64,000 nucleotides of DNA from Nitrosospira multiformis (lineage in GTDB: Bacteria > Pseudomonadota > Gammaproteobacteria > Burkholderiales > Nitrosomonadaceae). Positions 8,086 through 17,594 of this stretch are shown here, piece by piece. The position numbers and the translations under genes are program-made. Within the stretch, counting starts at the first letter, position 1. The number at the start of each line of letters is the position of its first letter. Location: assembly GCA_017306155.1 (NCBI GenBank), contig JAFKJB010000013.1:1-64000 (forward strand). Reading direction: 5' to 3'. Below the pieces are notes generated by a model. It did no database searches. It was not told the origin of the DNA and was given only the letters and a program-made list of their open reading frames with translations.

Positions 8086-10889
8086 TTACCCCCAACTCCC
8101 TCATCATCAATTCCCCGTACACCGGCCCGGACAAGCACTGGGCGCAGCCGCGGGACGGAACTTTGAAGCTTGTCCCTACTCGCCGTCCGGCCGGTTATGA
8201 AATTTTTGACATACGCAACAATACCCGGCGCGAAGTATTGCTTGATCAGGTGAATGAAATTCGCGCCCGTGTGGATGGGTGGCGGGAAGCCGGTTATCCC
8301 GGCATAACCGGCGTGACGCAGAGTCTTCTTGAGCACTGGCATGACAGGACGGCTCGAATCCATCCTTTTTATTTCTGTCAGCTCGAAGCCATCGAAACCT
8401 TGATCTGGTGGGTGGAAGCCGCACCCGAGTTCAAGCAGGGGATCTTCATCCAGGGAGATGGAGGCCCCTGGGAACGCCTTTGCAACAAGATGGCAACCGG
8501 CAGCGGCAAGACGACGGTGATGGCGATGATTATCACCTGGCAGGTGCTCAACGCGGTCAACTACCCTAAACGCAACAAGGATTTCACACGCGCCATATTT
8601 ATCGTTGCCCCAGGGTTGACTGTCAAGGAACGTTTGCAGGTGCTGCTGCCCGGTGCAACCGAGAATTACTATGATGCGTTCAGCCTGTGCCCGTCGGAGT
8701 CGATGCGCCAGAAACTCAACCGGATGGAGCTGTTGATTGAAAACTGGCATGCGCTCATGCCGCTGAGAGAACCGGAAAAATCGGTAGTGAAGAAAGGCCG
8801 GGAAAGCGATGAAGCCTTTACCCGGCGGGTACTGGGCAAGCTGGCTGCCTGCCGGGATCTGGTGATTATCAATGACGAGGCGCACCATGCCTATCGCAAA
8901 CCCGCCGAGATCAAGATCAGCAGGAAAGATGCGGAAGCAATGGGGTTGGACCTGGAGGAAGCGACGCGCTGGATCGAGGGGCTCGATCGTATACACAGGA
9001 CACGGCGCATACAGCATTGCTTTGATTTGTCCGCCACGCCGTTCGCGCCTACCGGCAAAACCAATACTGAGGCAGCGCTATTCGACTGGATCGTGTCGGA
9101 CTTCGGCTTGAATGATGCAATCGAAGCCGGGCTGGTGAAAACGCCGCGCGTGGTGATTCGGGATAACGCATTGCCCAACAGCAAAGACTTCCACTCAAAG
9201 CTCTACCATATCTATCGCGAACCGGATGTCTCCCAGGACCTGAACCGCAGGGCCCAGCCGCATGAAGCGCTGCCCAAGCTCGTGCAGGATGCTTATACGT
9301 TGCTGGGAGCGGATTGGCGCGAATCCTTGAAACAATGGGAGGAGGAAGGATACGCTTCACCCCCGGTCATGCTCACAGTTTGCAACCGGACGGAAACAGC
9401 CGCGCGAATCGAGCACTACTTCCGGAATGGGGATGCCCATTGGGCTGAATTGCGCGCTCCGAAAAGGACGTTGCGAGTCGATTCGAAAGTGCTTGAAAAG
9501 GCAGAAGTGGGAGAATCATCCGGGGTTGACCGCGATTATGAAATTACGCTGAAGAGCATTGTCGAGGCAGCCCATATTCCCGCCACACGCAAGACCGGGT
9601 TGCTTCAACTCAAAAAGGAAGAGTTGTTGCGCGCGATTGTGGACAATGTGGGCAAACAGGGAACGGCGGGGCAGGATTTGCAGAATGTGATTTCCGTAGC
9701 GATGCTCTCTGAAGGCTGGGACGCAAAGAACGTTACCCATATCATGGGTCTGCGTGCCTTCACCAGTCAGCTTTTATGCGAGCAGGTGATCGGTCGCGGC
9801 TTGCGCCGGGTATCTTACGACATGGATGACAATGGCTTTTTTGTGCCCGAGTACGTGAACGTATTCGGTGTTCCGCTATCCATTTTCCAGAATATGACCG
9901 GTGAAGGAGACTCGCCGCCCAGGCCGAAGCCAAGCACCCAAATCGAGTCATTGAAGGAGCGAAATTCGCTCGAAATACGCTGGCCCAATTTGCTGCGGGT
10001 GGATCCAGTGGTACGTCCCCTGCTTATCATCGATTGGAATGCGGTTGAACCGCTCACCCTTGACCCGGCGTTGACGCCGTTGAGCGTGGACATTGCACCT
10101 GCTCTCAATGGCGCAACTGACTGGAGCAAGGTACATGAAATCGACCTGGAAAAGCTGCCGGAAGATTTCCGCCTGCAGCGGCTGATCTTCAAGGCGGCGC
10201 GCAAGGGGTTCGAGGAATTGCAAGCGAATTTCAAGGGACGCCATGAGTTTCTGGTCGTACAAATGATCCGGCTGGTAGAGCAGTTTCTTAGGTCTGACAA
10301 ACTGGTAATCCCGTCGTTATTCCATCAGGAGTCCCTGCGCAAACGCATACTGTTTTCGCTGAATGTCGACCAGATTGTTCAGCATCTGCTGCGTCATGTT
10401 GTGGAGAAAAACATCGAACGCCTCGAACCCGTGTTCGACCAGGAATTCCCGATAGGATCGACCAGTTATATGCGCACCTGGTACACGACCAAGCCGTGTA
10501 TTGCGACCCAAAAGTCTCAAATCAGCCACGTGACGGGGGATAGCGCATGGGAGCCCTACGCGGCGAATGTGCTCGAAAAGCATACAGAGGTTCTATCCTA
10601 TGCAAAGAACGATCACTTGGGATTTCAGTTGCATTATCTATGGAAGGGGTCCCGAAGGCGTTTCGTGCCGGATTTCCTGATCAGATTAGTCAATGGCTAC
10701 ACTCTGATTCTGGAAATCAAAGGGGAGGACTCCGAGCAGGATAAGGGAAAACGTGCTGCTCTGGATGCATGGGTGAAGGCGGTTAACACTAGGGGTGGGT
10801 TCGGCGCCTGGGCGTGGGACGTGGCATTTCAACCCGGGCAAATAGAGGATATCGTAAAAAAATGGAGCGCTTGGTTAGTTGCGGCTTAG
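8082..10889 (+). CDS. res: Type III restriction subunit (Res-like): SF2 helicase with PD-(D/E)xK nuclease
   Basis: A 935-residue protein. Walker A is ATGSGKTT (K143), the DEAH box is at residues 265-268 (NDEAHHAY), and a motif VI-like segment QVIGRGLRR lies near residue 570. Near the C terminus, PD (863-864) followed by E878-x-K880 (LEIKG) forms a PD-(D/E)xK nuclease site. Size and order match type III Res subunits. The assigned start is a TTG overlapping the toxin stop (TTGA); the frame has no ATG near this point. With Mod it should form a restriction-modification complex that translocates on or scans DNA with ATP. Confidence 0.92.
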   Translation: MITPNSLIINSPYTGPDKHWAQPRDGTLKLVPTRRPAGYEIFDIRNNTRREVLLDQVNEIRARVDGWREAGYPGITGVTQSLLEHWHDRTARIHPFYFCQLEAIETLIWWVEAAPEFKQGIFIQGDGGPWERLCNKMATGSGKTTVMAMIITWQVLNAVNYPKRNKDFTRAIFIVAPGLTVKERLQVLLPGATENYYDAFSLCPSESMRQKLNRMELLIENWHALMPLREPEKSVVKKGRESDEAFTRRVLGKLAACRDLVIINDEAHHAYRKPAEIKISRKDAEAMGLDLEEATRWIEGLDRIHRTRRIQHCFDLSATPFAPTGKTNTEAALFDWIVSDFGLNDAIEAGLVKTPRVVIRDNALPNSKDFHSKLYHIYREPDVSQDLNRRAQPHEALPKLVQDAYTLLGADWRESLKQWEEEGYASPPVMLTVCNRTETAARIEHYFRNGDAHWAELRAPKRTLRVDSKVLEKAEVGESSGVDRDYEITLKSIVEAAHIPATRKTGLLQLKKEELLRAIVDNVGKQGTAGQDLQNVISVAMLSEGWDAKNVTHIMGLRAFTSQLLCEQVIGRGLRRVSYDMDDNGFFVPEYVNVFGVPLSIFQNMTGEGDSPPRPKPSTQIESLKERNSLEIRWPNLLRVDPVVRPLLIIDWNAVEPLTLDPALTPLSVDIAPALNGATDWSKVHEIDLEKLPEDFRLQRLIFKAARKGFEELQANFKGRHEFLVVQMIRLVEQFLRSDKLVIPSLFHQESLRKRILFSLNVDQIVQHLLRHVVEKNIERLEPVFDQEFPIGSTSYMRTWYTTKPCIATQKSQISHVTGDSAWEPYAANVLEKHTEVLSYAKNDHLGFQLHYLWKGSRRRFVPDFLIRLVNGYTLILEIKGEDSEQDKGKRAALDAWVKAVNTRGGFGAWAWDVAFQPGQIEDIVKKWSAWLVAA

Positions 10890-11000
10890 CAAAGCAATAT
10901 TTCCCGGCGTACTGGCTTTCCAGCATCCGATATCCACCCTCTCTTAAAAGGAAGAGATACTGGCTTATTACCGCTTGCGTATGTTGTGCTGCAACGGCAC

Positions 11001-11318
11001 CTACTCCGGCAAAAAACCATACTCGACCGGGAACCTGACATAAAAGAGGTCGATGTTTTCGGCTTGCAGCAGATGTATGAAATCTTCAGCTTCTTCTTTG
11101 CCGAGAATAAAACTGACTTCCACGGGCAAGTCCGGCGCCAGTTCAAGAAAGGTTTCCGTGTGCAATACGCCATGGCGACCAAAACCAGCCAGGGCGCGGG
11201 TTGCGGTCCCGCCATCAAGGCCGCATTTTTTTGCGCGCTCCAGCAGCCACTCGTACAGCAGTACGCCATTATGCTCGCGGTATTCACTTACATAGAATTT
11301 GAGAAAGACTCCTTGCAT
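11001..11318 (-). CDS. DUF190 family protein (PII-like fold)
   Basis: A 105-residue soluble protein beginning MQGVFLKFYVSEYREHNGVL, then LYEWLLERAKKCGLDGGTATRALAGFG, the signature of DUF190. The family has a ferredoxin-like, PII-related fold and is very often encoded beside crcB. Here it is the last gene of the minus-strand order aldolase, crcB, DUF190, about 65 bases after crcB. A role in regulating or supporting the fluoride channel is a guess from context only. Confidence 0.9.
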   Translation of the reverse strand: MQGVFLKFYVSEYREHNGVLLYEWLLERAKKCGLDGGTATRALAGFGRHGVLHTETFLELAPDLPVEVSFILGKEEAEDFIHLLQAENIDLFYVRFPVEYGFLPE

Positions 11319-11383
11319 ATCCTCTTCCGTTTGTCCCTCTCATTCCCTGTATCATTCTTTCCCCGGATCTGGAAAGTCCCGTT

Positions 11384-11770
11384 TCAATGCTGGGCCAGCC
11401 ATTTGATGGTCATTATTCCCAGTATAGTCATCACGAGGGAGCCAGCCACATGTGAAAATATGATGGCAAACGTCCAGGCATATTGTCCACGCAGGAGCAG
11501 GGTGACGGTTTCGGCTGAAAAGGTGGAGAAGGTTGTCAATCCGCCGAGAAAGCCGGTGATGGCAAACAGCCTTGCCTCGGGCGGGAGAAAGCTGTTGTGG
11601 TGAAAATACTCGATTGCGACGCCGATAAGATAACCTCCGGTCAGGTTGGCGGCGAGAGTACCCAGGGGAAGGATCGGAAACAGAGGGTTTAATGTCATCC
11701 CAAACCACCAGCGTAACCAGGCGCCCAGCGCCGCCCCTGCGCCTACCGCCGTTAATGCATAGACGCCCAT
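11384..11770 (-). CDS. crcB: Fluoride ion channel CrcB/Fluc
   Basis: A 128-residue protein with four hydrophobic segments. Diagnostic pieces are GAWLRWWFG near the N terminus, PLGTLAANLTGGYLIG (with the pore Asn) and the GFLGGLTTFSTFSAE motif with the conserved phenylalanines that coordinate fluoride. The family exports fluoride passively as a dual-topology dimer. The gene starts only ~23 bases after the aldolase stop on the same strand, so the two are probably co-transcribed. No fluoride riboswitch can fit in that gap, and I saw none ahead of the aldolase. Confidence 0.95.
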   Translation of the reverse strand: MGVYALTAVGAGAALGAWLRWWFGMTLNPLFPILPLGTLAANLTGGYLIGVAIEYFHHNSFLPPEARLFAITGFLGGLTTFSTFSAETVTLLLRGQYAWTFAIIFSHVAGSLVMTILGIMTIKWLAQH

Positions 11771-11793
11771 TGCTTATACCCGTGTCCGCAAGT

Positions 11794-12816
11794 TCAGCTA
11801 TCTTCCATCGAGCGGTTATAAAGCCCCTCTCGCGCCAGGCCATTTAACTGGCAACGTTTGGAAAATGCGCGCTGTGCTTCAGCCACATTTTTTTCCTCTC
11901 CCTTCCAGGCAGCAAGAACCGGTTCCTGGAGCGCCCGGCCATAAGAAAAGCTGAGTTGCCAGGGGCAGTTTCCCCTCATGGTGTTAATGGCATTCAGGTT
12001 ATCGGTCGCCTCCCCGGGGTTTTGACCGCCCGAGAGAAATACGATTCCCGGCACTGCCGCTGGAACATAACGGCGCAGGCAGCGGATCGTTGCTTCCGCA
12101 ATCTGCTGAGAGCTGACCTGAAGCGCGCATTTCTTTCCCGGGATGACCATATTGGGCTTGAGCAGCGCCCCCTCGAACACTACGCCGTGGGCGTCGAGTT
12201 CCCCGAACAAAGTTTCAAGCATGGCGGAGGTGATGCTTTCGCACCGTTCGATATCGTGCGCGCCATCCATCAGAACTTCCGGTTCCACAATGGGTACGAG
12301 GCCGGCTTCCTGGCAGAGGGCTGCATAGCGAGCCAGGGCGTGACAGTTTGCCCGGATGGCATAGGCAGAAGGAAGGGATTGCTCATCGATCTCCATGACT
12401 GCCCGCCACTTGACAAATTTTGCACCCAACTGTTTGTATTCCGCCAGCCGCTCGCGCAAGCCGTCCAAACCTTCAGTGATTTTGTTTCCAGGTTGCAGCG
12501 CCAGCGGCTTCGCACCCTTATCCACCTTGATGCCCGGTATGATTCCCCGCGCCGACAGTACCTGCGGAAACGGCAGGCCTTGCTTCGAACTCTGCCGTAT
12601 CGTTTCATCATACAGGATGACGCCGCTGATGTAGCGTTCGATGCCCTCGGCGGTGAAAAGCAGCTCCCGGTAGCGGCGCCGGTTTTCCTCGGTGGATTCA
12701 ACGTTGATTGGAGCAAAACGTTTTTTTATGGTGGGATTGCTTTCATCCGCTGCCAGAATCCCTTTCTGCCGGGCGACAATGGCCTCCGCTACTGACTTGA
12801 GTTCATCAATGTTCAT
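11794..12816 (-). CDS. Fructose-bisphosphate aldolase, class I
   Basis: A 340-residue Schiff-base aldolase of the animal/plant type. Signatures include KGILAADESNPTIKKRF near the N terminus, KWRAVMEI, VEPEVLMDGAHDI and GALLKPNMVIPG, where K220 is the Schiff-base lysine. FLSGGQNPGEATDNLNAIN is the usual late motif. It cleaves or forms fructose-1,6-bisphosphate in glycolysis, gluconeogenesis and the Calvin cycle, without a metal. Downstream are crcB and DUF190 on the same strand. Confidence 0.95.
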   Translation of the reverse strand: MNIDELKSVAEAIVARQKGILAADESNPTIKKRFAPINVESTEENRRRYRELLFTAEGIERYISGVILYDETIRQSSKQGLPFPQVLSARGIIPGIKVDKGAKPLALQPGNKITEGLDGLRERLAEYKQLGAKFVKWRAVMEIDEQSLPSAYAIRANCHALARYAALCQEAGLVPIVEPEVLMDGAHDIERCESITSAMLETLFGELDAHGVVFEGALLKPNMVIPGKKCALQVSSQQIAEATIRCLRRYVPAAVPGIVFLSGGQNPGEATDNLNAINTMRGNCPWQLSFSYGRALQEPVLAAWKGEEKNVAEAQRAFSKRCQLNGLAREGLYNRSMEDS

Positions 12817-12892
12817 GAGCTTTATCCTCCTTAAGTATGTGCAGAATCAGGGCAGGTAGCCGGATACGCGATTTTTCACCCTCATTGCCGGA

Positions 12893-15040
12893 TTATCGAA
12901 TGGGCGGCGGCCCAAAAACCCCAAGCTGCCACATGATGAGCAAGAGCATGAGGATTCCGATGGTCAAAAGATAGAATGGCCATACGGTTTTTTTATCCTC
13001 GTATGGATCTGCCAGTGAGCGGCGCGCCCCTTCCGGCAAGCGGGCGAGCTTGGTAAGGGATGTTCCAAACGGAATATTGATGTGTGCACGCGCATTGATG
13101 GCCCATCCATTCGCGTCCAGAACCGGACCGAGGTTGCGTTTTTTCAGCTTGAACCATGCGGTCAGCATGGCGGGGCCGGAAATCAGCAATATCAGACCGA
13201 TGATCGCAAGCGGTATCTGCCAGAATTCAAGTCCCAGTATGCCTGTGACGATGGAAGCAATGACACCTCCGATTGCGCCAAGAGCCAGTCCTATTGCTGC
13301 AAATATCCCGGCGAATTTGCCTACATCGAAGGGTTGCGCGGAGGGCGGAGGAGGGGTGCCGGGGGTCGGGGGGGCCGCGATTCCAGCCGCCGCAGCAGTC
13401 AGTTTTTCATCCGCCTCGGCGGCTTTCCGGCTGGCCATTTTTTCCAGTTGCTCATTGACGAATTTCACCAGCTTTTTATAAGGGGACCAGAAAGCCTGAC
13501 GAATGCTGATGGGGTGGTCGATGATTCGCACGATCGTGGCGTCCCAATCCTGGCCTTTTCGGTCATAGAAAATACCGTTTCGCCCGACCATCAGGAAATC
13601 GGAGTCGCCAGCGGTAAAGGCAGCTGCGATACTCATTTTTTCGGTGCCACCCTTACGTATGCAGTCGCAATACGCCAGATAGATCCCGCTCATGCTTGCA
13701 AATTCCGCATGCTTGGCAATATCATCCACTGTTACGCACAGATCACAGCTTCGCCCGTCGAGGTACAGTGTGCCCACCTGGAAGAGCGCTTTATCCCTGC
13801 CTGTATAAAAGCTGCGGAAGGATACGAAATTATTGACCAGATTGAACAGGTCACGATTGTAGCGCAATAGTTTTTCCACTGATCGGGTTGCCTTTACTTC
13901 CCCTTCTACCGCTTTATCCTGGCTGATCAGCCTGTCGATCTCCTCCTTGTGCCTGCCGGTGGAAATTTCGCGCAAGCGTGCGTCTCCAAGAGGTTCGACA
14001 GAGCAGACGGGCTTGCTTGCCTGCCAGGCTTCAAATGCTGCAAACTTGTTGCATAGCCCTTCCCATTCTGGAGCCGATAGATCTGTTTTCTCGCCGAGTG
14101 ATGGCATGACCACCAGGTTGCGGAATGCATCGATTTCTTTTTGCCAGGCAGGGTTTATTCCGGGTCCCAGGGGCAGGGGTTTATCCGGTTCTATCGTGGC
14201 CAGAGGAAAGCTGGCGATATCTCCGCTTTTTGCCGACAATGTTTGCGCGGCAATGCCTTTGTAGTCGTCCGCGGAGCGGCTCAAGGGCGCGGCTGAGCGT
14301 ATGTCGTAGGCAGCCAGCCGGCAGCGCATGAAGTAATCATCGATTTTTTCTTTGACCGCGTGGAAGGCCATCGCCGCTGCCTGCGTTTTGTCTCCCAGGA
14401 ACTGGATATTGTCGTCACTTTCGCCCCTGGCTTGCCAGGCTGAATAACCCGCAACTTCGGCAAAGAACGCATCGCTGATTTCCTGATCGATGCCTGGCTT
14501 TCCGCTCACGTCGGTTGCTGATCCACGGCATTTCATGATGTCTTCTACGGTTGCGCGCAGTGCAGCATCGGAAATCTGGCTTGCGGTGATTACCCCATCG
14601 CCATTGAAATCCAGTCCTGCGACAAGTTTCTCGATGTCCGCCATATCGGCAAGAGAAATTTCAGGCGCGTCGGGCTTGCTAAGACTGCTCAGGATGTATT
14701 GCGCCGATGCCAGCACCTGCTGCCCTTCATCGGTGCTGTTGTCAATATCGGCCAGGGCAACACTGCCGGAGCCATTGATCAGCAGGTCCGGATTCCTCAG
14801 CAGCCTGCCTGTCCATGCGATTGCGGCGAGCACCTCGTTTGCATGCACGCGCCCGTCATCGTCATGGTCGATCAGGTCGAGTGTTTTCGTGTCGAATTCT
14901 ATGCCGCGCGTGGGGCAGCTCAACGCTACCCACAATTTCTGATCCAGGTCTTTCAATACCAGCAGGTCGGCTCCGGTATCAATTTGTACCTGATCAAAAC
15001 CGCCTGCCCGGAAAAATTTCCATTGGTGCGTGGTAGCCAT
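12893..15040 (-). CDS. EF-hand protein with C-terminal membrane segments, unknown function
   Basis: A 715-residue protein. Residues 58-69 (DHDDDGRVHANE) form a canonical calcium-binding EF-hand loop; residues 144-155 (DFNGDGVITASQ) form a second. The middle part is soluble with scattered cysteines (CDLC, CDC). After a Pro/Ala-rich linker (PPTPGTPPPPSAQP) there are two or more hydrophobic segments at ~575-640 and one near 690-710. The N terminus has no signal peptide, so the EF-hands are probably cytoplasmic. I recognise no enzyme domain. Monocistronic, minus strand, followed by the aldolase gene. Confidence 0.75.
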   Translation of the reverse strand: MATTHQWKFFRAGGFDQVQIDTGADLLVLKDLDQKLWVALSCPTRGIEFDTKTLDLIDHDDDGRVHANEVLAAIAWTGRLLRNPDLLINGSGSVALADIDNSTDEGQQVLASAQYILSSLSKPDAPEISLADMADIEKLVAGLDFNGDGVITASQISDAALRATVEDIMKCRGSATDVSGKPGIDQEISDAFFAEVAGYSAWQARGESDDNIQFLGDKTQAAAMAFHAVKEKIDDYFMRCRLAAYDIRSAAPLSRSADDYKGIAAQTLSAKSGDIASFPLATIEPDKPLPLGPGINPAWQKEIDAFRNLVVMPSLGEKTDLSAPEWEGLCNKFAAFEAWQASKPVCSVEPLGDARLREISTGRHKEEIDRLISQDKAVEGEVKATRSVEKLLRYNRDLFNLVNNFVSFRSFYTGRDKALFQVGTLYLDGRSCDLCVTVDDIAKHAEFASMSGIYLAYCDCIRKGGTEKMSIAAAFTAGDSDFLMVGRNGIFYDRKGQDWDATIVRIIDHPISIRQAFWSPYKKLVKFVNEQLEKMASRKAAEADEKLTAAAAGIAAPPTPGTPPPPSAQPFDVGKFAGIFAAIGLALGAIGGVIASIVTGILGLEFWQIPLAIIGLILLISGPAMLTAWFKLKKRNLGPVLDANGWAINARAHINIPFGTSLTKLARLPEGARRSLADPYEDKKTVWPFYLLTIGILMLLLIMWQLGVFGPPPIR

Positions 15041-15289
15041 TGTGTCTCCTTTATTTTTTGGTCTTATTCTAGAACTACGTCTTTATACAGAATAGACAGA
15101 ATTTATAGGCATAGCCTGTTTTCATTCAAGATATGTAAACGGATGACGTTGAAACTGGAAAGCCTTCCAAGAATGAAACCTGCGGTGACTGCAGGGATAA
15201 CGCCGCATCCAGGGAAAAGATTACTTCATAGTGGACGCCGCAAAGCCCCAATGGCCCTGTTCACGGCATCATGCTTTTGAATCAAAAAT

Positions 15290-17404
15290 CTATTTTATGG
15301 CCCTGCCGGCCATGCCGTCGAAATCCAGTTTTATCAATGCTTTTCGCTCGGCTTCGCTTTGGACGCCCAGCGCGATCACTTTCATTCCCAGGGCGTGAGC
15401 TTGTCCGCACAGATTTTTCAGGAATTTCTGGTTCGCTTTATTCTGGTTAATGCGGTGAATGAAACTATCGGTTACTTTAAGATAGCTTAGTCCGGCCCCG
15501 GCGAGACTTTGAATACTGTCGAGATGGCGCCCGAAGTCCTTGATACCAAGGTGACAACCCAACTGCCCGAAAGCGTGGCAAAAATCGCGGAAGGCTTCCG
15601 GCTTGCGAAAAGCGCCATACTCCGGTACTTCGAGCCAGAGCCGGCGGCACAGTTCGGGATGTGGACGCAGCAGTGCGTCAAGCTTGTTGCGAAAACGATG
15701 GTTCGCGACTGTTTCAATCGATAAACCAACCGCGATCTCACCAGCATTCGATCGCAGGAATTCCAGTGCGTGGCGCAATACCGCTGCGTCAATGGGACCT
15801 GTGATGTTCAGGCGAGCGGCGATGTTGATAAAGTCGGACGCCTCCAGCCAGCCGCCTTCCGGTTGAGCCTGCATGCGTGCAACGCCTTCCTGGTGCAGGA
15901 TCGCACCAGTGGGATCGACAACGGGATGGAAAGCCAGCATGAAGCGGTTGGCAGTCAAAGCATCACTGAAAATGTGGCGCCAGTCGGCGATATTGAGGGA
16001 GACAGAAGTTTGTCCTGATGGCGGGGCAGCGAGATGCCAGGCGTTTGCTCCGGTCTGCTCCGCCGTGGCCAGTGCTGCGTCTGCTCTGGAAAGAAGCTCG
16101 CTGAGCGTATCACCGTGTTGATAGGGCGCGGCGCCGATATGGCAGAAATCGGTGATCCTGTCACTGTCACGCAGTGGGAGTGCTGCAAGCTCTTCAACCA
16201 GTCGCGTGGCAAATTTTGCCGCATTCCTGACATCAGGAGCAAGAAGCGCGAAATCCGAGCCATTCAGCCGCGCAGCAAGCGGCGAAGAAGATGCGATCTC
16301 CTCGAATTCCTCGGCGATGCTGCCGATCAGTGAACCGACCCGATGAAGCAGTTCATTTGCGCCAGCTCTGCCGAGCTTGCGGTTGATCTCTTCCAGATTA
16401 TTGATGCGTATGAGGAAAAAAATTCCCCGTGTGTCATGTATCTGGCCTTGTATCTGTCCTGTCGCTGCATCCGCAACAGTTGCAGTTGAAGCGAGGGTTT
16501 TTTCCTCGTGCAGGACAACTTCGCCGTGTTCACCCATAGAATGATATTTTCCTTCGCTGGCTTCATCCTGGGCCGTGTCCTGTACTTCGCTGGCTGCCGC
16601 AGGTTTCTGTTCTGCTTCATGACCTTCTCTGCCAATTAAAATCTGGCTAAGCTGGTTCATGAAGTACTCCCGCCTGGCCAGGCCTGTGACCGGATCAAAG
16701 TTTATCTGCTTGTGCAAAGCTTCCAGGCGCTTGGCTTCTTCGATGCCGCGGTTATGCAGGCGTCTGATCATGTCATTCGTGGCACGCGCCAGGCTGAGCA
16801 GTTCCGGTATGCGGGGTTCTGAAATAGTGAGAAAGCGGCGTTCTATGATCTCATCAGCCTGCTCGACCATCTCCGCCAGCGGTTTATGGATGCGCTGCAA
16901 TATCAGCGCCCCGATCAGCATGCATACGATCGATGCACCCAGGCACCAGAGCATCAGGGTTTTCGCCTGCTCCCAGAGCGCCTGATGCGCGAGCTGAGCC
17001 TGGCTGACCACCTTGATCACGCCAAAATGCAGTAAGGCATCCGATATCCGGGCTTGACCCGGTGTTGCACTGATTGGAAAGAGACGAGTGAACCATCCGG
17101 GAACAGTCGTTTCTATCTTGTTCTGCTCGCGTTCTGTGATTAGCTTGCCATCAGCGGAGGTGATGGAAATGGCCTGGTATTGACCACTATCAAAAAATGC
17201 AGCGATTTGAAGACCGATGGTGATAGGGTCCTTGCGGAGTTGGGAAATCGAATATGCGAGAGAATTCGCGCTATCGATGTTTTTGCGGTGAAGCTGCTGC
17301 TCCAGATAACTTCGTGTGCCAAGCAGGCTTACAAAAAGGCTGCCGGTAAAACTTATGATGGTCACCAGGATAACGGCTAGCCATAATTGTCGAAAGAGAG
17401 ACAT
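15290..17404 (-). CDS. lapD: LapD-like c-di-GMP receptor (degenerate GGDEF-EAL)
   Basis: A 704-residue inner-membrane protein with TM1 near the N terminus (LWLAVILVTIISFTGSLFV), a periplasmic LapD/MoxY-type domain (~30-145), TM2 (~150-170), HAMP and GGDEF-like plus EAL-like domains. Both catalytic sites are lost: GGDEF reads NGSDF, the EAL reads EGV, and the DDFG motif reads KDFGRHLDS. This fits a receptor rather than an enzyme, like Pseudomonas LapD, which controls the LapG protease and adhesin retention. A charged, Glu/Ala/Gln-rich insert lies at about 255-320 between HAMP and GGDEF. No lapG is in the window. Confidence 0.85.
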   Translation of the reverse strand: MSLFRQLWLAVILVTIISFTGSLFVSLLGTRSYLEQQLHRKNIDSANSLAYSISQLRKDPITIGLQIAAFFDSGQYQAISITSADGKLITEREQNKIETTVPGWFTRLFPISATPGQARISDALLHFGVIKVVSQAQLAHQALWEQAKTLMLWCLGASIVCMLIGALILQRIHKPLAEMVEQADEIIERRFLTISEPRIPELLSLARATNDMIRRLHNRGIEEAKRLEALHKQINFDPVTGLARREYFMNQLSQILIGREGHEAEQKPAAASEVQDTAQDEASEGKYHSMGEHGEVVLHEEKTLASTATVADAATGQIQGQIHDTRGIFFLIRINNLEEINRKLGRAGANELLHRVGSLIGSIAEEFEEIASSSPLAARLNGSDFALLAPDVRNAAKFATRLVEELAALPLRDSDRITDFCHIGAAPYQHGDTLSELLSRADAALATAEQTGANAWHLAAPPSGQTSVSLNIADWRHIFSDALTANRFMLAFHPVVDPTGAILHQEGVARMQAQPEGGWLEASDFINIAARLNITGPIDAAVLRHALEFLRSNAGEIAVGLSIETVANHRFRNKLDALLRPHPELCRRLWLEVPEYGAFRKPEAFRDFCHAFGQLGCHLGIKDFGRHLDSIQSLAGAGLSYLKVTDSFIHRINQNKANQKFLKNLCGQAHALGMKVIALGVQSEAERKALIKLDFDGMAGRAIK

Positions 17405-17594
17405 TGAACGCCTTGTTGTTTTAGACAGCGTCTTCAGGATAATGTCCTCCGCGGGGATGATGAGGGTTTCGTCAAGAAATTATCAACCTGCGGCGGATTC
17501 CCGAGTTATGAGATTAGCACGGAGTGAACAGGGGTTCAATTTGCAGAAAATACAGCCGGCGAAGGCAACAAGACGACATCAAGAGAGATAGTCC

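Noticed and set aside
11771-11793. Fluoride riboswitch ahead of crcB
   Set aside because: The gap to the upstream aldolase gene is only about 23 bases, too short for the crcB riboswitch motif.
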